From: Setaria digitata
Taxonomy: Eukaryota > Nematoda > Chromadorea > Rhabditida > Setariidae
Reading direction: 5' to 3'
DNA: 64,000 nucleotides
Assembly (NCBI GenBank): GCA_003640385.1
Contig: RCAB01000080.1
Span: forward strand, 62,001 to 126,000
Shown in pieces: positions 1 through 11,591 of the stretch (position 1 is its first letter; the number at the start of each line of letters is the position of its first letter). The notes under the pieces are model-generated. The model had not been told where the DNA came from. It was given only the letters and a program-made list of their open reading frames with translations, and made no database searches. The position numbers were made by a program, and so were the translations under genes.

Positions 1-3000
1 CCACAAAAACCGGTGACTCGAGTAATTGTATTGACACCAACTAGAGAGTTAGCAATTCAGGTTAACTGTTTTTTTAATATGAACAAATCTTTCATGAAGA
101 TAGTGGTGAAGTTGTATTGGGGAAGTAGAAAAAGTTCTTCGTACTTCCTGAGAGTCGAATTTTACTTATTCGTATGGTATTTTGTTTCCTCTTAATTTTC
201 GGATATATGTCATAGTACTAGTATTCAACATAATACCGGGGCATTCGAACTGGATTTCATGGGTAAAATTGCTTCAATCATCTCATAATTCATATTAAAG
301 TCATTTTCTTGCAGATATTTCAAGTCAGTCGACAGCTATCACAGTTTATGCGCATCGATATATGCCTATGCGCAGGTTTGTCCTTTTCATACATATAAAA
401 AAAAAAAAACATCCTAGTTCACAAGCTATTATTGCTTACATTATATATTATTTTAAGTGAAAAGACTTTTATCAAAATTATAATTATTGCTGTACATATA
501 TAAAAGACCAGTAATTGACTTGGAAGTGCTCAGACTTCTACGTATATCGGGTTTTAGTCTATCTTTGACTTTTCTTTCAACTTTTCATTCTCGGCATTTT
601 TATCTCTTAACTTTTCTACAAAGATCAAAAATTCTGTGAAGCCTTTTATTTATGCCTGAAGCTCTTTTTTTCACAATAGAAGAGGAAATTTTATTTGCCC
701 TAAAACTGTGCTACAATTAGGAAATGATACGAACTATGCCAGACTAATCGATGGTAACAGAGAGCTTACACGAGCATTTGAATGTTTAGTCACTAGAATG
801 ACATAACAGAGAGCTCCTACAGATAGTATTGCGCTAGTGTAAAATGCATAGGTATAATGCCATGACTGTACTATATGTGACGTATAAATTGGAACTATGA
901 AATGTGTTATCCATTGAGCGGCTGATGCCAGTCCCGTTGCTTTTCCCAAATCGGTCATGTCTACGGCGCTGCAATAATAAAATTTTTGTATTGTTATATC
1001 TTAACCAGTGTTACTGCTCATCATTTTAGAATCGTAGCAAGAAGAGAAACTATGAAGCAATACAGCAACATCCCTTTTATCTACTACTGTATCACTCATC
1101 TTAGTTAAAAATTTCAACAGTAATTCTATTTCAATCTAAATCGTTTAATTACATAGCCATATCTGGAGATCTCAGATTTACTGAGTTAGTTGGTTCTAAA
1201 ATATTGATAGTTTTACGCTCGGGTTTTAATATTAAACTGTAAACCTTGTAATTTGAGTGTAACTCTCAGCGTAAGCAACAGCATAACAAGCAGTTTGAAG
1301 GGCTACGACGACGAGTAACTGATTGAAATTTGTAGTGAAGTTAATCGACAAATAGGCACATGAAAGGCCTATCAGTGCAATAATTAGTACTGTTCGTGGG
1401 TAAAAACGTCGCTGTAAGTACGGCAATAGAAGAAATTGCACTGCTAGTAATGATGTGCCCATTACAATAAGCACTTTGGCTGAATCATTGGGGCCCTGCA
1501 ATCTTTAATAAATAAAGTCTCCTACCTTATCATAATGATTAAATTCTATTCTAGTTTAATGTGTCAAGAGATTTCTAAAACGTAGTAATGTAATTTTTTG
1601 TTTCATCTCCCTTCGTTTTTTTGCTCTGTGCATCATCCATAATGACCACTGTTTTACTGGTTAATGAGCTACGCGGATTTTATTTTATTGCTCTCTCTCT
1701 CTCTTTCTAGTGATTTATTTGAGGAGGTTTTTCGATTCTGAATCATGTACTTTTTATATACTAAGGTTTTGACTGAGCCGTAAGTTCGAAGTCTTAAAGT
1801 GGAAGAAAAAATATGACCTGCATGAGCGAACGGAGAAGGAAATTTCTGGATATTAATTCATAGCAAATGTAAGCAGCTATAAGCAATCCTCGCAGTAAAA
1901 TGCCTTCGCGAAGGGCAATATTATGCTTTATCATTGATAAATAATCCTAAATATAGTAGGACTAAAAACACGTCTAAAGTGTTTGTGCTGAAGTGGATGA
2001 AGTTTCGAAACATATTTAATCATGCAAAAAATGTTCTTAAGCTGGAAAACTCATTTTGGTCTCAGCTTGAACCAAGCTACTCCTGTGAGAGATTTTAGAA
2101 GTGAACTACAAAGTAAGGTATATAGTCCTTAACATGTTAGCAAATATACTATCCGCAAGAGCTGAATACATATTCGTGTTAATAACCAGTAAATTCTAAT
2201 TGTTCATCTTTGCATTTTTGGTTTTTGTTAATGTTACTCACTACAACTGTTACCTGGGGACGTAGTCGTGCAGTAGCAAGTTTGGGCACACTGTGTGTTT
2301 GTGGTAGGACATAGTAGATGAATGGAGTTAATGTTACAATTAAAGCAATGCCGCAAATAAATTGTGACGCTCGTAGACTAGTTTTAACAGCCAGTTGTGA
2401 TGCAAACATTGGACCCAGCAACATTGCCAAAGCCTGCAGATATATTTTTGATGTTAAGTTGAAATTCAGGATTACAAAATTATGTATTATGCAGTTTATT
2501 ATTAATAAAATTATGCAGTTTAGGAAGGAAATATATGCCATATCTAATAACACAGCTGCCTCGGAATATTGAAAACTATCCTTTTCATCTCCTTTTATAT
2601 CGATTTCAAGTCCTCTGCTTTTTCATTTTGCAGATCACATCGATGATTCACTTTGAAGTGGTTGGTCTTCAGATGATAAAGAAAAATGCTAGTTAGTTAG
2701 TTACCTGTGGTACAGTGAGTCGCATTAAAGCGCTAGTCCTTTCACGTTCCGTTGTAATTGTTGCTAGATACATTTCAGCTGTTGCGTCCAGTTGATAGCC
2801 CACTCGTAACAACTTAATAAAAATATTTTTTACTTAATTTTTGTTTTAATCTGCCTTTTTTTTTTTTTTTTCTGACCGTTTCATTTTTTTTATTCGATGA
2901 TTGCTCACGAGATAGTTTGTTCCCGGAAATTTTTTGTATTTACTTTATCCTACATTTACAATATTTTTTGTGATACTTCTATAAATCTCCTTCATCCTGC

Positions 3001-6000
3001 CGTCACTCAGTATGAAATGAGGGATGAGATTGAGTGCTCTTTGCTTTATCGTCTGAAAGAGGAAAGGTAAAGTAACTTAACACTATCTTTAAAACTTTTC
3101 ATCTTCCGACTCTAATGTATCTGATACGGTCATCTTTTCCACTAGAAAGACGCGCAATTTTCTATGCAGCGCTCGTTCCATAAGGCGTCCAAATGGGGCG
3201 AGGTAGATTTCATTTGAAAATGTTAGTAAAATCAAATCAAAAAAATTTGTTTGCTGCTTTTAAATCCATTCACCTGCAGAAAAAAGAACGAGTACCAGCA
3301 TTTGGCAAAGGCTAGTGCAGAGTAGTAAATAGATATAATAACCGATGAGAACAAAAACATCGTTTTTGGACCAGTTGTATCGGCAATCTAAACAATTCTT
3401 TCATAGTAGTTGCTTATCGTATCTTTTAAAATAGAGCTCCTAAGAAAAAAAAAATTTCCATTTTATGAAAACTTATGGGATCTACCTGTCCGACCGCAAG
3501 AGCTCCGATAGCATTACAAAAGCTTCCAAATGACTGGATGTAACCAATATCCACTATTGTCATCACCTGAAATTTCATTTTTTGTAGTGTTCATCAGAGG
3601 CTTCTTTTTTATGACTAACATCAAGAATTTTTTTAGCTATCATGTGAATCTGAGTAAAAAAAGAAATTGGAATTGTAGCTTTTCTGGTTCAGATTTTCTC
3701 AGAAGAGAGAGCTTTGTTTGTGTGTTCAAAGGAAGATATCTTTTTTTAAACCAGAAATAGTTAACAACTCATGCTTAATTAAAACTATAAATTTTTGCGT
3801 TACTTTACACTATTTTTTGTTTTTTTTTGGTCACTTCATTTTTCTCGGAGTTGAATAGGAATCGATTTTCAAAAGAAAGAGAAGGTATCAAATCTTGAAT
3901 GGAATAAAAATCAGGTACACTATTAAACCATCAGTGCTATTTTTAGTTCTTTACATTGCGCTAAATTTTCACTTTTGTTTATCAGTTTTTCCTTTTCTGT
4001 GGTTAATTGGTATGTTTATGCTGTTAATCCATTCTGAATGCGTGCATTATAGTTTTGCATTCCCAGTACTCCCTATACAGTAACAGCAAGAGGAATTTAA
4101 CAAACTAACATGAATAGTATCCCACTGGAGAAATGAAAGTAATGTTGTTGTCCACTGAGTACCAGTATTCCAGATTCCATAGATAATACAGAGGAACAGC
4201 AAAATTCGTTGGTTTCTGTCCATTACAACAGTCATCGACGGATCCTTTATGAGATCAAATGCAAATTTCATGTTGTAAATATTATCCTACAGATGAGGCG
4301 AATGGGCACCTATAAGGAGGGCAGGAAGAAGGAATGGTTGAGTAAAATTGTATGACTGTTTTCGATGTTTCCGTTGGACGATAGAAAAAGGAGTCAGAGG
4401 TCGATTAAACGCTAGTTTCGGAGTGACCGGAGGAAAGAAAAGAGACTGTGTAACCAATAAATGTATCGTTTCCCTATTTCCTACTGCAGATAGTTGTTAT
4501 TAATGAAATAGGTTAATTGGGAGAGGGGGGGGGGCAACTATACGCAAGGATGAAATTTCGCCGTAGTGGCAGGTACGAACAAAGTATTGATGAGAAATTG
4601 GGGAAAGTACTGGAGAAAGGGTTGGGGATAAAACAGTGATAGAAAATGCAGGTCGATTCGCGAGGGAGGAGGTTGGAACAGGTTTTGGTCAAGATGAGAT
4701 GATATAGTTGGGAAGGAGAAGAAATGTGGCCGTCCAACTAATTCTCGGCAGTGATCAGAACAGAGAATAAGTTACAGTCGGAGATTGGGTGATTCAGTAT
4801 TTTAGTCGAACAGAGAAAACGCGTTGAGATTCGTCAACTATGAGGGATCTTGAAGGCTTCAGTGAGATTTTCGAAAACTGTACAACACTCAGTCTTCTGC
4901 TACAATCCAGTTTTTCCTCAGATCTTCTCTTTAATTCTCCCTGCTGTGCCTACGAAATTCGGTCCTGTAGGCAAAAAATACTTTGTTCTTCATGAAACCG
5001 AACATCTCTATTCAAAATGATATTCCATTAAATAAACCAAAAAAAGCTATTTTATCTTCTTCATCCTTCTGCAAACACTAGTCGAGAAAGAATTATGTTT
5101 TAGTAAGTTTGCTTCTTTTGCACTATTTCCTCTGATACTTTTTTAAAGGTATCCTTTTCTTTCTATTTCCTCTACATGAAGCAAATGAATTTTAATATTA
5201 TTACTGTTGTTGCTGTTGCTATTGCTATTATGCATTAACTGTTATTAATGCTAATGTAATGTGTCTCCAGTTCTTGAAATTTTGTAGTATGTCGAATATT
5301 TTGATGAGTGGTTGAGGCACTTGTTATTTGTTATGGTAGCTAGAGCATAATAGCATTACATTGCATCTTGATGTACAGTATGACAGTTAGCGGTAGGTAA
5401 GTCATTTAACACTGGAAAGTGACATACCAAACAGGTTTCGCCTTTCACTGGCCACCTGGCGGTTTAATGGCACTGAAACCTGTTTTTTTTTCTTTCTTTT
5501 TTTTTTTTATGGTAGTGCGTAATCTGAAACATCTTTTTCAATTATCGGAGTTTCTTTTCGATAATTTTTGAAAGCCACAGTGTTTTTTTTTTTTTTTTAT
5601 TAAAGCAAGTCATTATGCGAAGTAACGCAAGCATTTGCAAGAGGAATATCGCTCTACAGCCGTTGTCAAGAGATCTTGAACTCTCCGTTGCTCCACTAGT
5701 TACGAAACCCAAGCAAAATAATTATTACGCAGCAAAACGGTTTCTCTGTGTCGCAATGAAGACCGTTGATGCTGGCTGGAGAAATGGAAAGGGTTTCGAA
5801 AGATGCATGAAGCAATTAGGAATACTTTGGATGCAGTAGATAATTAATTATTAACCGGAGACTCTGTAGAGTTCTAACTATGTGACGTGCTTCCACTCTA
5901 GGTTTGCGGTAATTGTTATTGTTCTTCATAAGGGAGCAGTTTTGTCGATAAATAAAAGATTTTAATTTTTGCTGCAAACTAGGCAGTATTCCGAGGGTTT

Positions 6001-9000
6001 TTCCTTCTTTCAGTTTTCATGATTTTTTGAACCTGTTAACTGGAACTACGGACGCTCCGGTGGATTTCTTTTCAAGTAAGTTCATCCTCCCTATTTCACA
6101 AATGCTAGAAAGGTACTTTGTCATGCTATGGTAAAGTGGTCAGAACATGTTAAAATCTAGACAGAAGCTTTTTTTTATTTTGAGATATATTATTCTTCTG
6201 AGAGTGTATTTTATTGCAGAAAAAGAAATGTGTTGTAGGGGATGCTTCTTTAATCAAAAATTGTTTCTGGAGATCACTGCTGAGCTTTTAGAATGTGAAA
6301 CATTTGATTTAAAAGTACTGGTTTTTTTTATTAGATACACAAGGTATTTTTTATCTTTTCATTTAATGGGTTAAAAGCTTTATTTGTCTTTTATATTTTC
6401 ATGAATTTGTTTGATGTGGTCTTATATCCTTCGTTCTTTTGGATGTCATCTATCATTCAATTTGTATATCTTGTATCATCTGTAAATACAAATAATAGAG
6501 GTGTATTGATACCTTGCATATCTTGTCTTTCTCGTAAAGGTAAGAGAGTTGAAATTAATTTTGCAAAGTTCTGCAGAGTTACTAATTAGTCGCTGACATC
6601 ATGGTTTCGACTTATCTTTCCATCAACTACTACAACTATTATATAACTGTTAGTTGTTTTGAGTTGGTTTGTTTATATTTTTAGAAATTCTATAGGATTT
6701 GATCGCAATTATTGAATTGGGAGATTTCAGGGAAAGGAAAAATTTTGTTGTTCTGTCATTTTTCTTTTCGAGATCACCGTTCGCTATGCAGTTTGTAAGA
6801 AAAAAAAATTAAAGTTATGCTCATGTTTAGCTCATTTTCTGTATGGTCCTGTATCCCGCGTTCTAAATTATTAGCAGTGGTGTCTATCGGATGATGAGCA
6901 CATCGCCTATATTTCTCTCTTGCTCATGAAAAGGTATTAATTTACATTTCATGTGTTTTGTGGTCTAATCTATAGCTGCACTTTGTTCTATTGTAATTAC
7001 TGCAAAAATTTTAATTTATTAGTTATTGGGTAAAGATGTTGTAACACTCTACGTAGATAAGAAAACGAGCTACAAAAATAGGAAGAGCGATGGTTATTTC
7101 CGGGTAGAACGTACCCCATCGAGTTGACAGAATGCATCTAAATCAGGTTTTTTAAAATGCAGAATTAATTATTTACTAGCAGTATGGATTTATTGATGAT
7201 CAAGTATAATCCTAGGTTTGAAAATGGTATATACAATGAAGGAATCACTCGTAAATGGTTCCATGGGCTTTCATGTTCATTTGAATATTTAAACTCCAAC
7301 GCTGATCCATTAATAATTTTAGTTTGACTGTTGTCTACGAATATAATTTATAATTTCCAGTCTTTCTAATTTCTCGCATTGAACTTTTCCACCGTTCACT
7401 ACAACTATAGCCTAATTAGTTGATTACACTTAGGTTTCCATCAACGTTCAGTGATCTTTTTCTAGACAAAATGCAGGCTAGTCTTCGTAATTTCAGGTCC
7501 TATGACTCTGTCCTTTTTACTTTTAGATTAGACGGAAATTGGAAAACATAAGTACTTCAATTCGATGTATATCATCTTGTTGGACAAACGCCATTGATCT
7601 GTGATTTAGTATAAAAAGAAAAGCGGAAATTTCTAACTACAGAATTATTATTTATATCTTAAAGAAAAAGCTTGCCAGTTGTTCGCAGTAGACTGCATTT
7701 TTCCATGGGAAAGAAAAAAAAGAATTTCCCATTCTTGTTCCAGTCACAGAAATAAATTCAAAAAAATTTTTGCGAGATATGGGTTTTGTGTCGAAGTAGG
7801 TGATGAGGAGGGAACAGCGCGGGAATTATGACATCTTATGTTTCTGCTGTATGGAGATAAATAGTACAGTTACTTACTTGTCGAGCCATTTGTTTCAGCT
7901 TGCTTTTCAGCATTGGAAACAGTGATATTACCAGTATTAAATGAGAAAATTTCACAAAAATAGTTTTCCACTTTGCTCTCTTCTGTAACGGTTTTCCGTT
8001 TCATTTGTTCTCTCAGATTGGAATTTTTCTTACTCATCATTTTTGTTTAATGTTTGTTTTTTTGAACCTTTTCTTATACTCTGAAAGAAAAATTACAAAT
8101 ATATTAAAGGTGGTTTGGATTTGAAAACACAAGAAGCAGCTTTAAGGCAACGTCCTGATATTGTCATTGCTACACCAGGACGATTGATTGACCATTTGCA
8201 TAATGCGCCAAATTTTTCACTCGTTGATGTGGAAGTACTGTTTTTTTTTAATGCTTTAGTCTTTTTATTTTTCGGAATGCCCAAAGCTGTAGAATAATTT
8301 TATGACTTCTGTATTTCTTAGTGAATATATATAAATGATAAAAATAATGATATTTTAGTGATGTTTTAGTGCATTAATTTAATGTTTTGAAAATAGTTTC
8401 TTTTTAAAAGATTTTGGTTCTGGACGAAGCAGATCGAATGTTGGATGAAGCTTTCGCTGATCAAATGAAAGAAATCATACGTTTATGCTCACAGAATAGA
8501 CAGACGATGTTGTTCTCAGCTACCATGACAGATCAAGTAGATTATATTTCAAGAATCATCCCAATTATTTAAGCTTTTTTAATTGTGTAGTTACAGTTAT
8601 TAAAAGCAAATTTTTATTAACGTACTGTGAGTTAACTGTGCAGCTAACTTAGAGCGAATATCATTAAGACAACTTTTGATGGAAAGACATGCCTTCATTC
8701 TTGGCATATCGCCCAGCCACTTTTCTCAGTTCGATTCGTCGTTTCTACGGCCTTGTTTACTTACTATAAGTTATCCGATTACGAGTTTTATTTTCCATTT
8801 AATATTTTTTTCCTGCAATTTTCGATGCAATTATTTCAGCTAAGAGTTTTTTTTTTTTTTTTTGAGGTCCAAGAACTGGCAGCTGTATCATTAAAAAATC
8901 CCCTTAAATTATTCATCAGTGGCAATACGGAAACAGCTTTGAATCTTCGTCAGGAATTTGTGCGCATACGAGAGAATCATGAGACCGATCGAGAATGTAT

Positions 9001-10930
9001 TGTGGCGGGTATGCAGTTGTTTTTTCTCCGTTTTTGAAATCCTTTATCATATAATCATTTTTAGGCCTAGTTACGCGCAATTTTCCTGATCATACAATTG
9101 TATTCGTGAAAACGAAGAAATCTTGTCAACGACTTCATATTTTGTTAGGCTTGCTGGGAACTAAGGTAAGTAGTCCGAAATATGTATGACTTTTGCTGAT
9201 TATTAGGTAATATCGAGAAATCTGAGAAAAAAAAAGAAGGAATTTCTTCAGGTTGGTGAAATTTTATGTCTGTAAAAATCTACTTGGAGAGGTTGTCTTT
9301 TTGAGCTGCCGATTAAAAAATTGTTGGTTAGGTACTGGACTTTTCAGAAACAGTTTCTTCAGGTTGGTCAACTCCACAGTAGTTTGACACAAAGACAGCG
9401 TATCGAGACGTTGTGCCGATTTAAAAAAGCTGAACTTGATATACTAGTATCAACAGATCTTGCGGCAAGAGGACTTGATGTAGAAGGTGTTAAGACAGTA
9501 AGTTTCCTTTGTAAAACAAGTTTTTTGAGTCTAAGTCAGTGATCATCCGTTTCTATTGAGTTTACTAGGAATGAATTGATCCGAATGATTTTTTTTTTTT
9601 TGTAGATGGGCTATTTCACATTGACTAAATGTTCAATAATTTTTTCACGTGTGTTTTAACAAGTAGGTTATTAATATGGATATGCCCACTTCGCTGAAGC
9701 AATATGTTCATCGGGTTGGTCGAACTGCTCGAGCAGGTCGCGTGGGAAGATCTATTTCTTTGGTTGGTGAAGGTGAACGGAAAATTTTGAAGGAAATTGT
9801 AGCTTCGAATAAAGGAAGTTCCTTGAAGCAACGACTCATCAGTGCTAGTCAGTTTCTAATCATCTGAATTTTTGTGCAGTTTTCAATAGGTTTCAGCAGA
9901 TTATTATTCATCTCGTTTAAGTACTGAAGCTTTTTCTCATTACAGATGTGATCGAAGCTTATAAGAAAAGAATCGAGAGTTTAGAGGAAAGTATCAAAAG
10001 AATTAAAGAAGAAGAAGAAGTAGAAAGAAGTCTACGAATTGCTCAGGAGGAGGTGCAAAGAGGTAAGGCGAAACTAGAAGGAAAGGTGGAAAAACGGCGT
10101 TGGATGAAATTGCAGAAAACACAGATTAATGAGAAAAGTAAGAAATGTTACTTGTCGCGCTTAAGCTATCAGCTTCAAACGGTAATAAAAACTTCACTGG
10201 TCAGTATCATTGTTCCTACCTCAAAGTATTCATTTAATGCTTTCACTACAACAGGAATGGAAAAGGGCAATAGAAAAAGAAAAAGTGGATTTGTGAATGA
10301 GGAATTTAAAATTCTGTAAATACCTTTCATCTTTATAGATTTGAAGAAAGGTGGTAAGGAAAGCGATGGTGCAGATGAGGTAAGCTTAATAAAAAGTAAA
10401 ATACGTTGGTTATATCTGACTGTTGTCGCTAGAAAGATACGAAATAGCCGGACCGCTTGGTATTCTCATCTCTTCCACATATTTTTGGACATCCTTTGTG
10501 ATCTCCTTATCATTTTTAAAACAACAACAGATAGTTTAGTCAATTGATAACTGGTAATAAACTACAAAATGTTTCTTTCTGTGTAGGGAGCTCTTCAAGT
10601 TCGCAGGATGGCTGAATTTCAAGTGCGTGCAGCGAAACGTGCAAGAAAGGGAAGGAAGTTGCGAGTAATTTGCGAAAACAGTGATCATTTTACGGGTACT
10701 GGAAAGAAAAAAAAGAAGGTGAAGAGTTCGTTCACGAGCGAGCTCACAGACGTAAGAAAAAACACTGTGAAGCGATTTAGATATGGGTATGTCTAAGGTT
10801 TTATTTTTGAAAAGACGTTATTACTCGCGATCATTCAAGTTTTTTGTTATCTCGAGGTTACCTGTTTTGCAGGCCTGAAGATGTTGATTTTAAAGCAGCG
10901 AAGATGAAAAAAATGAAAAGAAAAGCATAA
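1..10930 (+). CDS. ddx27: ATP-dependent RNA helicase DDX27 (Drs1 family), 5' truncated by window
   Basis: DEAD-box helicase of the DDX27/Drs1 family, which acts in the nucleolus in maturation of the large ribosomal subunit. Modelled exons: 1-60, 315-375, 8110-8234, 8411-8536, 8867-9008, 9065-9165, 9363-9497, 9667-9847, 9946-10137, 10255-10284, 10339-10379, 10587-10786, 10873-10930. In order the translation shows motif Ia (PTRELAIQ), the GG motif, Ib ([11 protein letters not shown]), II ([11 protein letters not shown]), III (SAT), V ([16 protein letters not shown]) and VI ([13 protein letters not shown]). A basic lysine-rich tail ending KRKA then stop follows. The run [19 protein letters not shown] and the IDHLHN block are typical of DDX27 rather than other DEAD-box proteins. 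The Q motif and motif I lie upstream of the window. Phases agree at the junctions; the short exon 10255-10284 uses a weak donor and is the least certain. The second complete intron is about 7.7 kb and carries the SLC22A18-like gene on the other strand. Confidence 0.93.
734..4271 (-). CDS. MFS transporter resembling SLC22A18, nested in helicase intron
   Basis: Major facilitator superfamily membrane transporter, complete within an intron of the DDX27 gene and on the opposite strand. Exons, in gene order: 4271-4110, 3566-3486, 3387-3274, 2812-2705, 2433-2242, 1946-1818, 1495-1245, 968-734. All junction phases agree and give about 423 residues, the length usual for SLC22A18. Landmarks are TM1 ([14 protein letters not shown]), the [20 protein letters not shown] segment leading into the TM2-TM3 loop (IADTTGPK), TM4 with [17 protein letters not shown], and a second half with [14 protein letters not shown] before the last two membrane segments. 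This order follows SLC22A18 (a vertebrate organic cation transporter-like protein), but the substrate cannot be read from sequence. The start is chosen because an acceptor (CTGTAG) lies 15 bases upstream, fitting spliced-leader addition. A SLC46-type transporter was considered, but the block order fits SLC22A18 better. Confidence 0.8.
4272..4293 (-). promoter_or_regulatory. Probable spliced-leader acceptor and short 5' UTR of nested transporter
   Basis: On the minus strand CTGTAG ends at 4287 and the first ATG of the transporter follows 15 bases later at 4271. No exon with matching phase was found further upstream. This fits a trans-splice acceptor but is not proof of one. Confidence 0.4.
4294..8109. 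other. Remainder of helicase intron 2, no secure gene
   Basis: AT-rich intronic DNA. It contains a G-run near 4520-4534, trinucleotide-like TTG/CTG repeats near 5200-5245 and long T-runs near 5480-5510 and 5583-5599. One short plus-strand ORF (5615-5836, 74 codons, starting [11 protein letters not shown]) has a mixed composition that could be coding, but it lacks recognisable domains or clear splice partners, so I do not call it a gene. Confidence 0.4.
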
Positions 10931-11591
10931 GAACTATATGTTGATTCCCTATTGAGCGATTTGTGCTTTTTTGAACATTAAAAATTGTTAATTTCTGGTA
11001 TTATTACTTCTCTCTCGAAGTTTCCATTGATAAACTGGGCACTTAAATTGAACACTTTAAAGCATATGACACTACTACTCGAATACTGACTAATTTATTG
11101 TAAAGCGGTGATACTTCTGCTGAGGTCAGTGTTACCATTAAGTAAGAACCGCAACAGTTAATCTGTAAACTATTCTATAAATCTATATTGTGAGTGGTAG
11201 GATTAGACGGCATAAATCTTCATAACAGCGCGGTGTTGACTAGTAAGGAATCTCATATTTTGAAATAATATGCGTTTATTAGGCTATACTTTGATTGTAT
11301 ATACGAGGATCATCACACGAATGGAAGATTTTGATTCCTTATGCAAAAATTAGCTAAACAAGAACATTTTATTGCAACAGAAGGACATTACTAACAAAAA
11401 ACGAAGCGTATAGATGAAGCCTTCATCTGTTTAATTTTAAATTAATTACTGCATCAATGTGAACATCATACAAGTCCTTCCATGGTGAATGGCATCGATG
11501 GAATTAAAAATACTTCATTTTTGTATCTCATTTTTTTTAAAACACTTGCGTAGTATGTTCAAAAAAACACAGGAAACCGAGAACAATAAGA
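10931..11591. other. Short intergenic gap between convergent genes
   Basis: The helicase (+) and the F-box gene (-) end towards each other here, so both 3' UTRs should lie in this stretch. I see several AT-rich A-runs (for example 10974-10983) but no clear AATAAA that I would assign to one gene, and no coding signal. Confidence 0.4.

Noticed and set aside
4513..4737. 74-codon minus-strand frame just upstream of the nested transporter, considered as its first exon
   Set aside because: The transporter is already full length from 4271, and no donor with the right phase connects the two.
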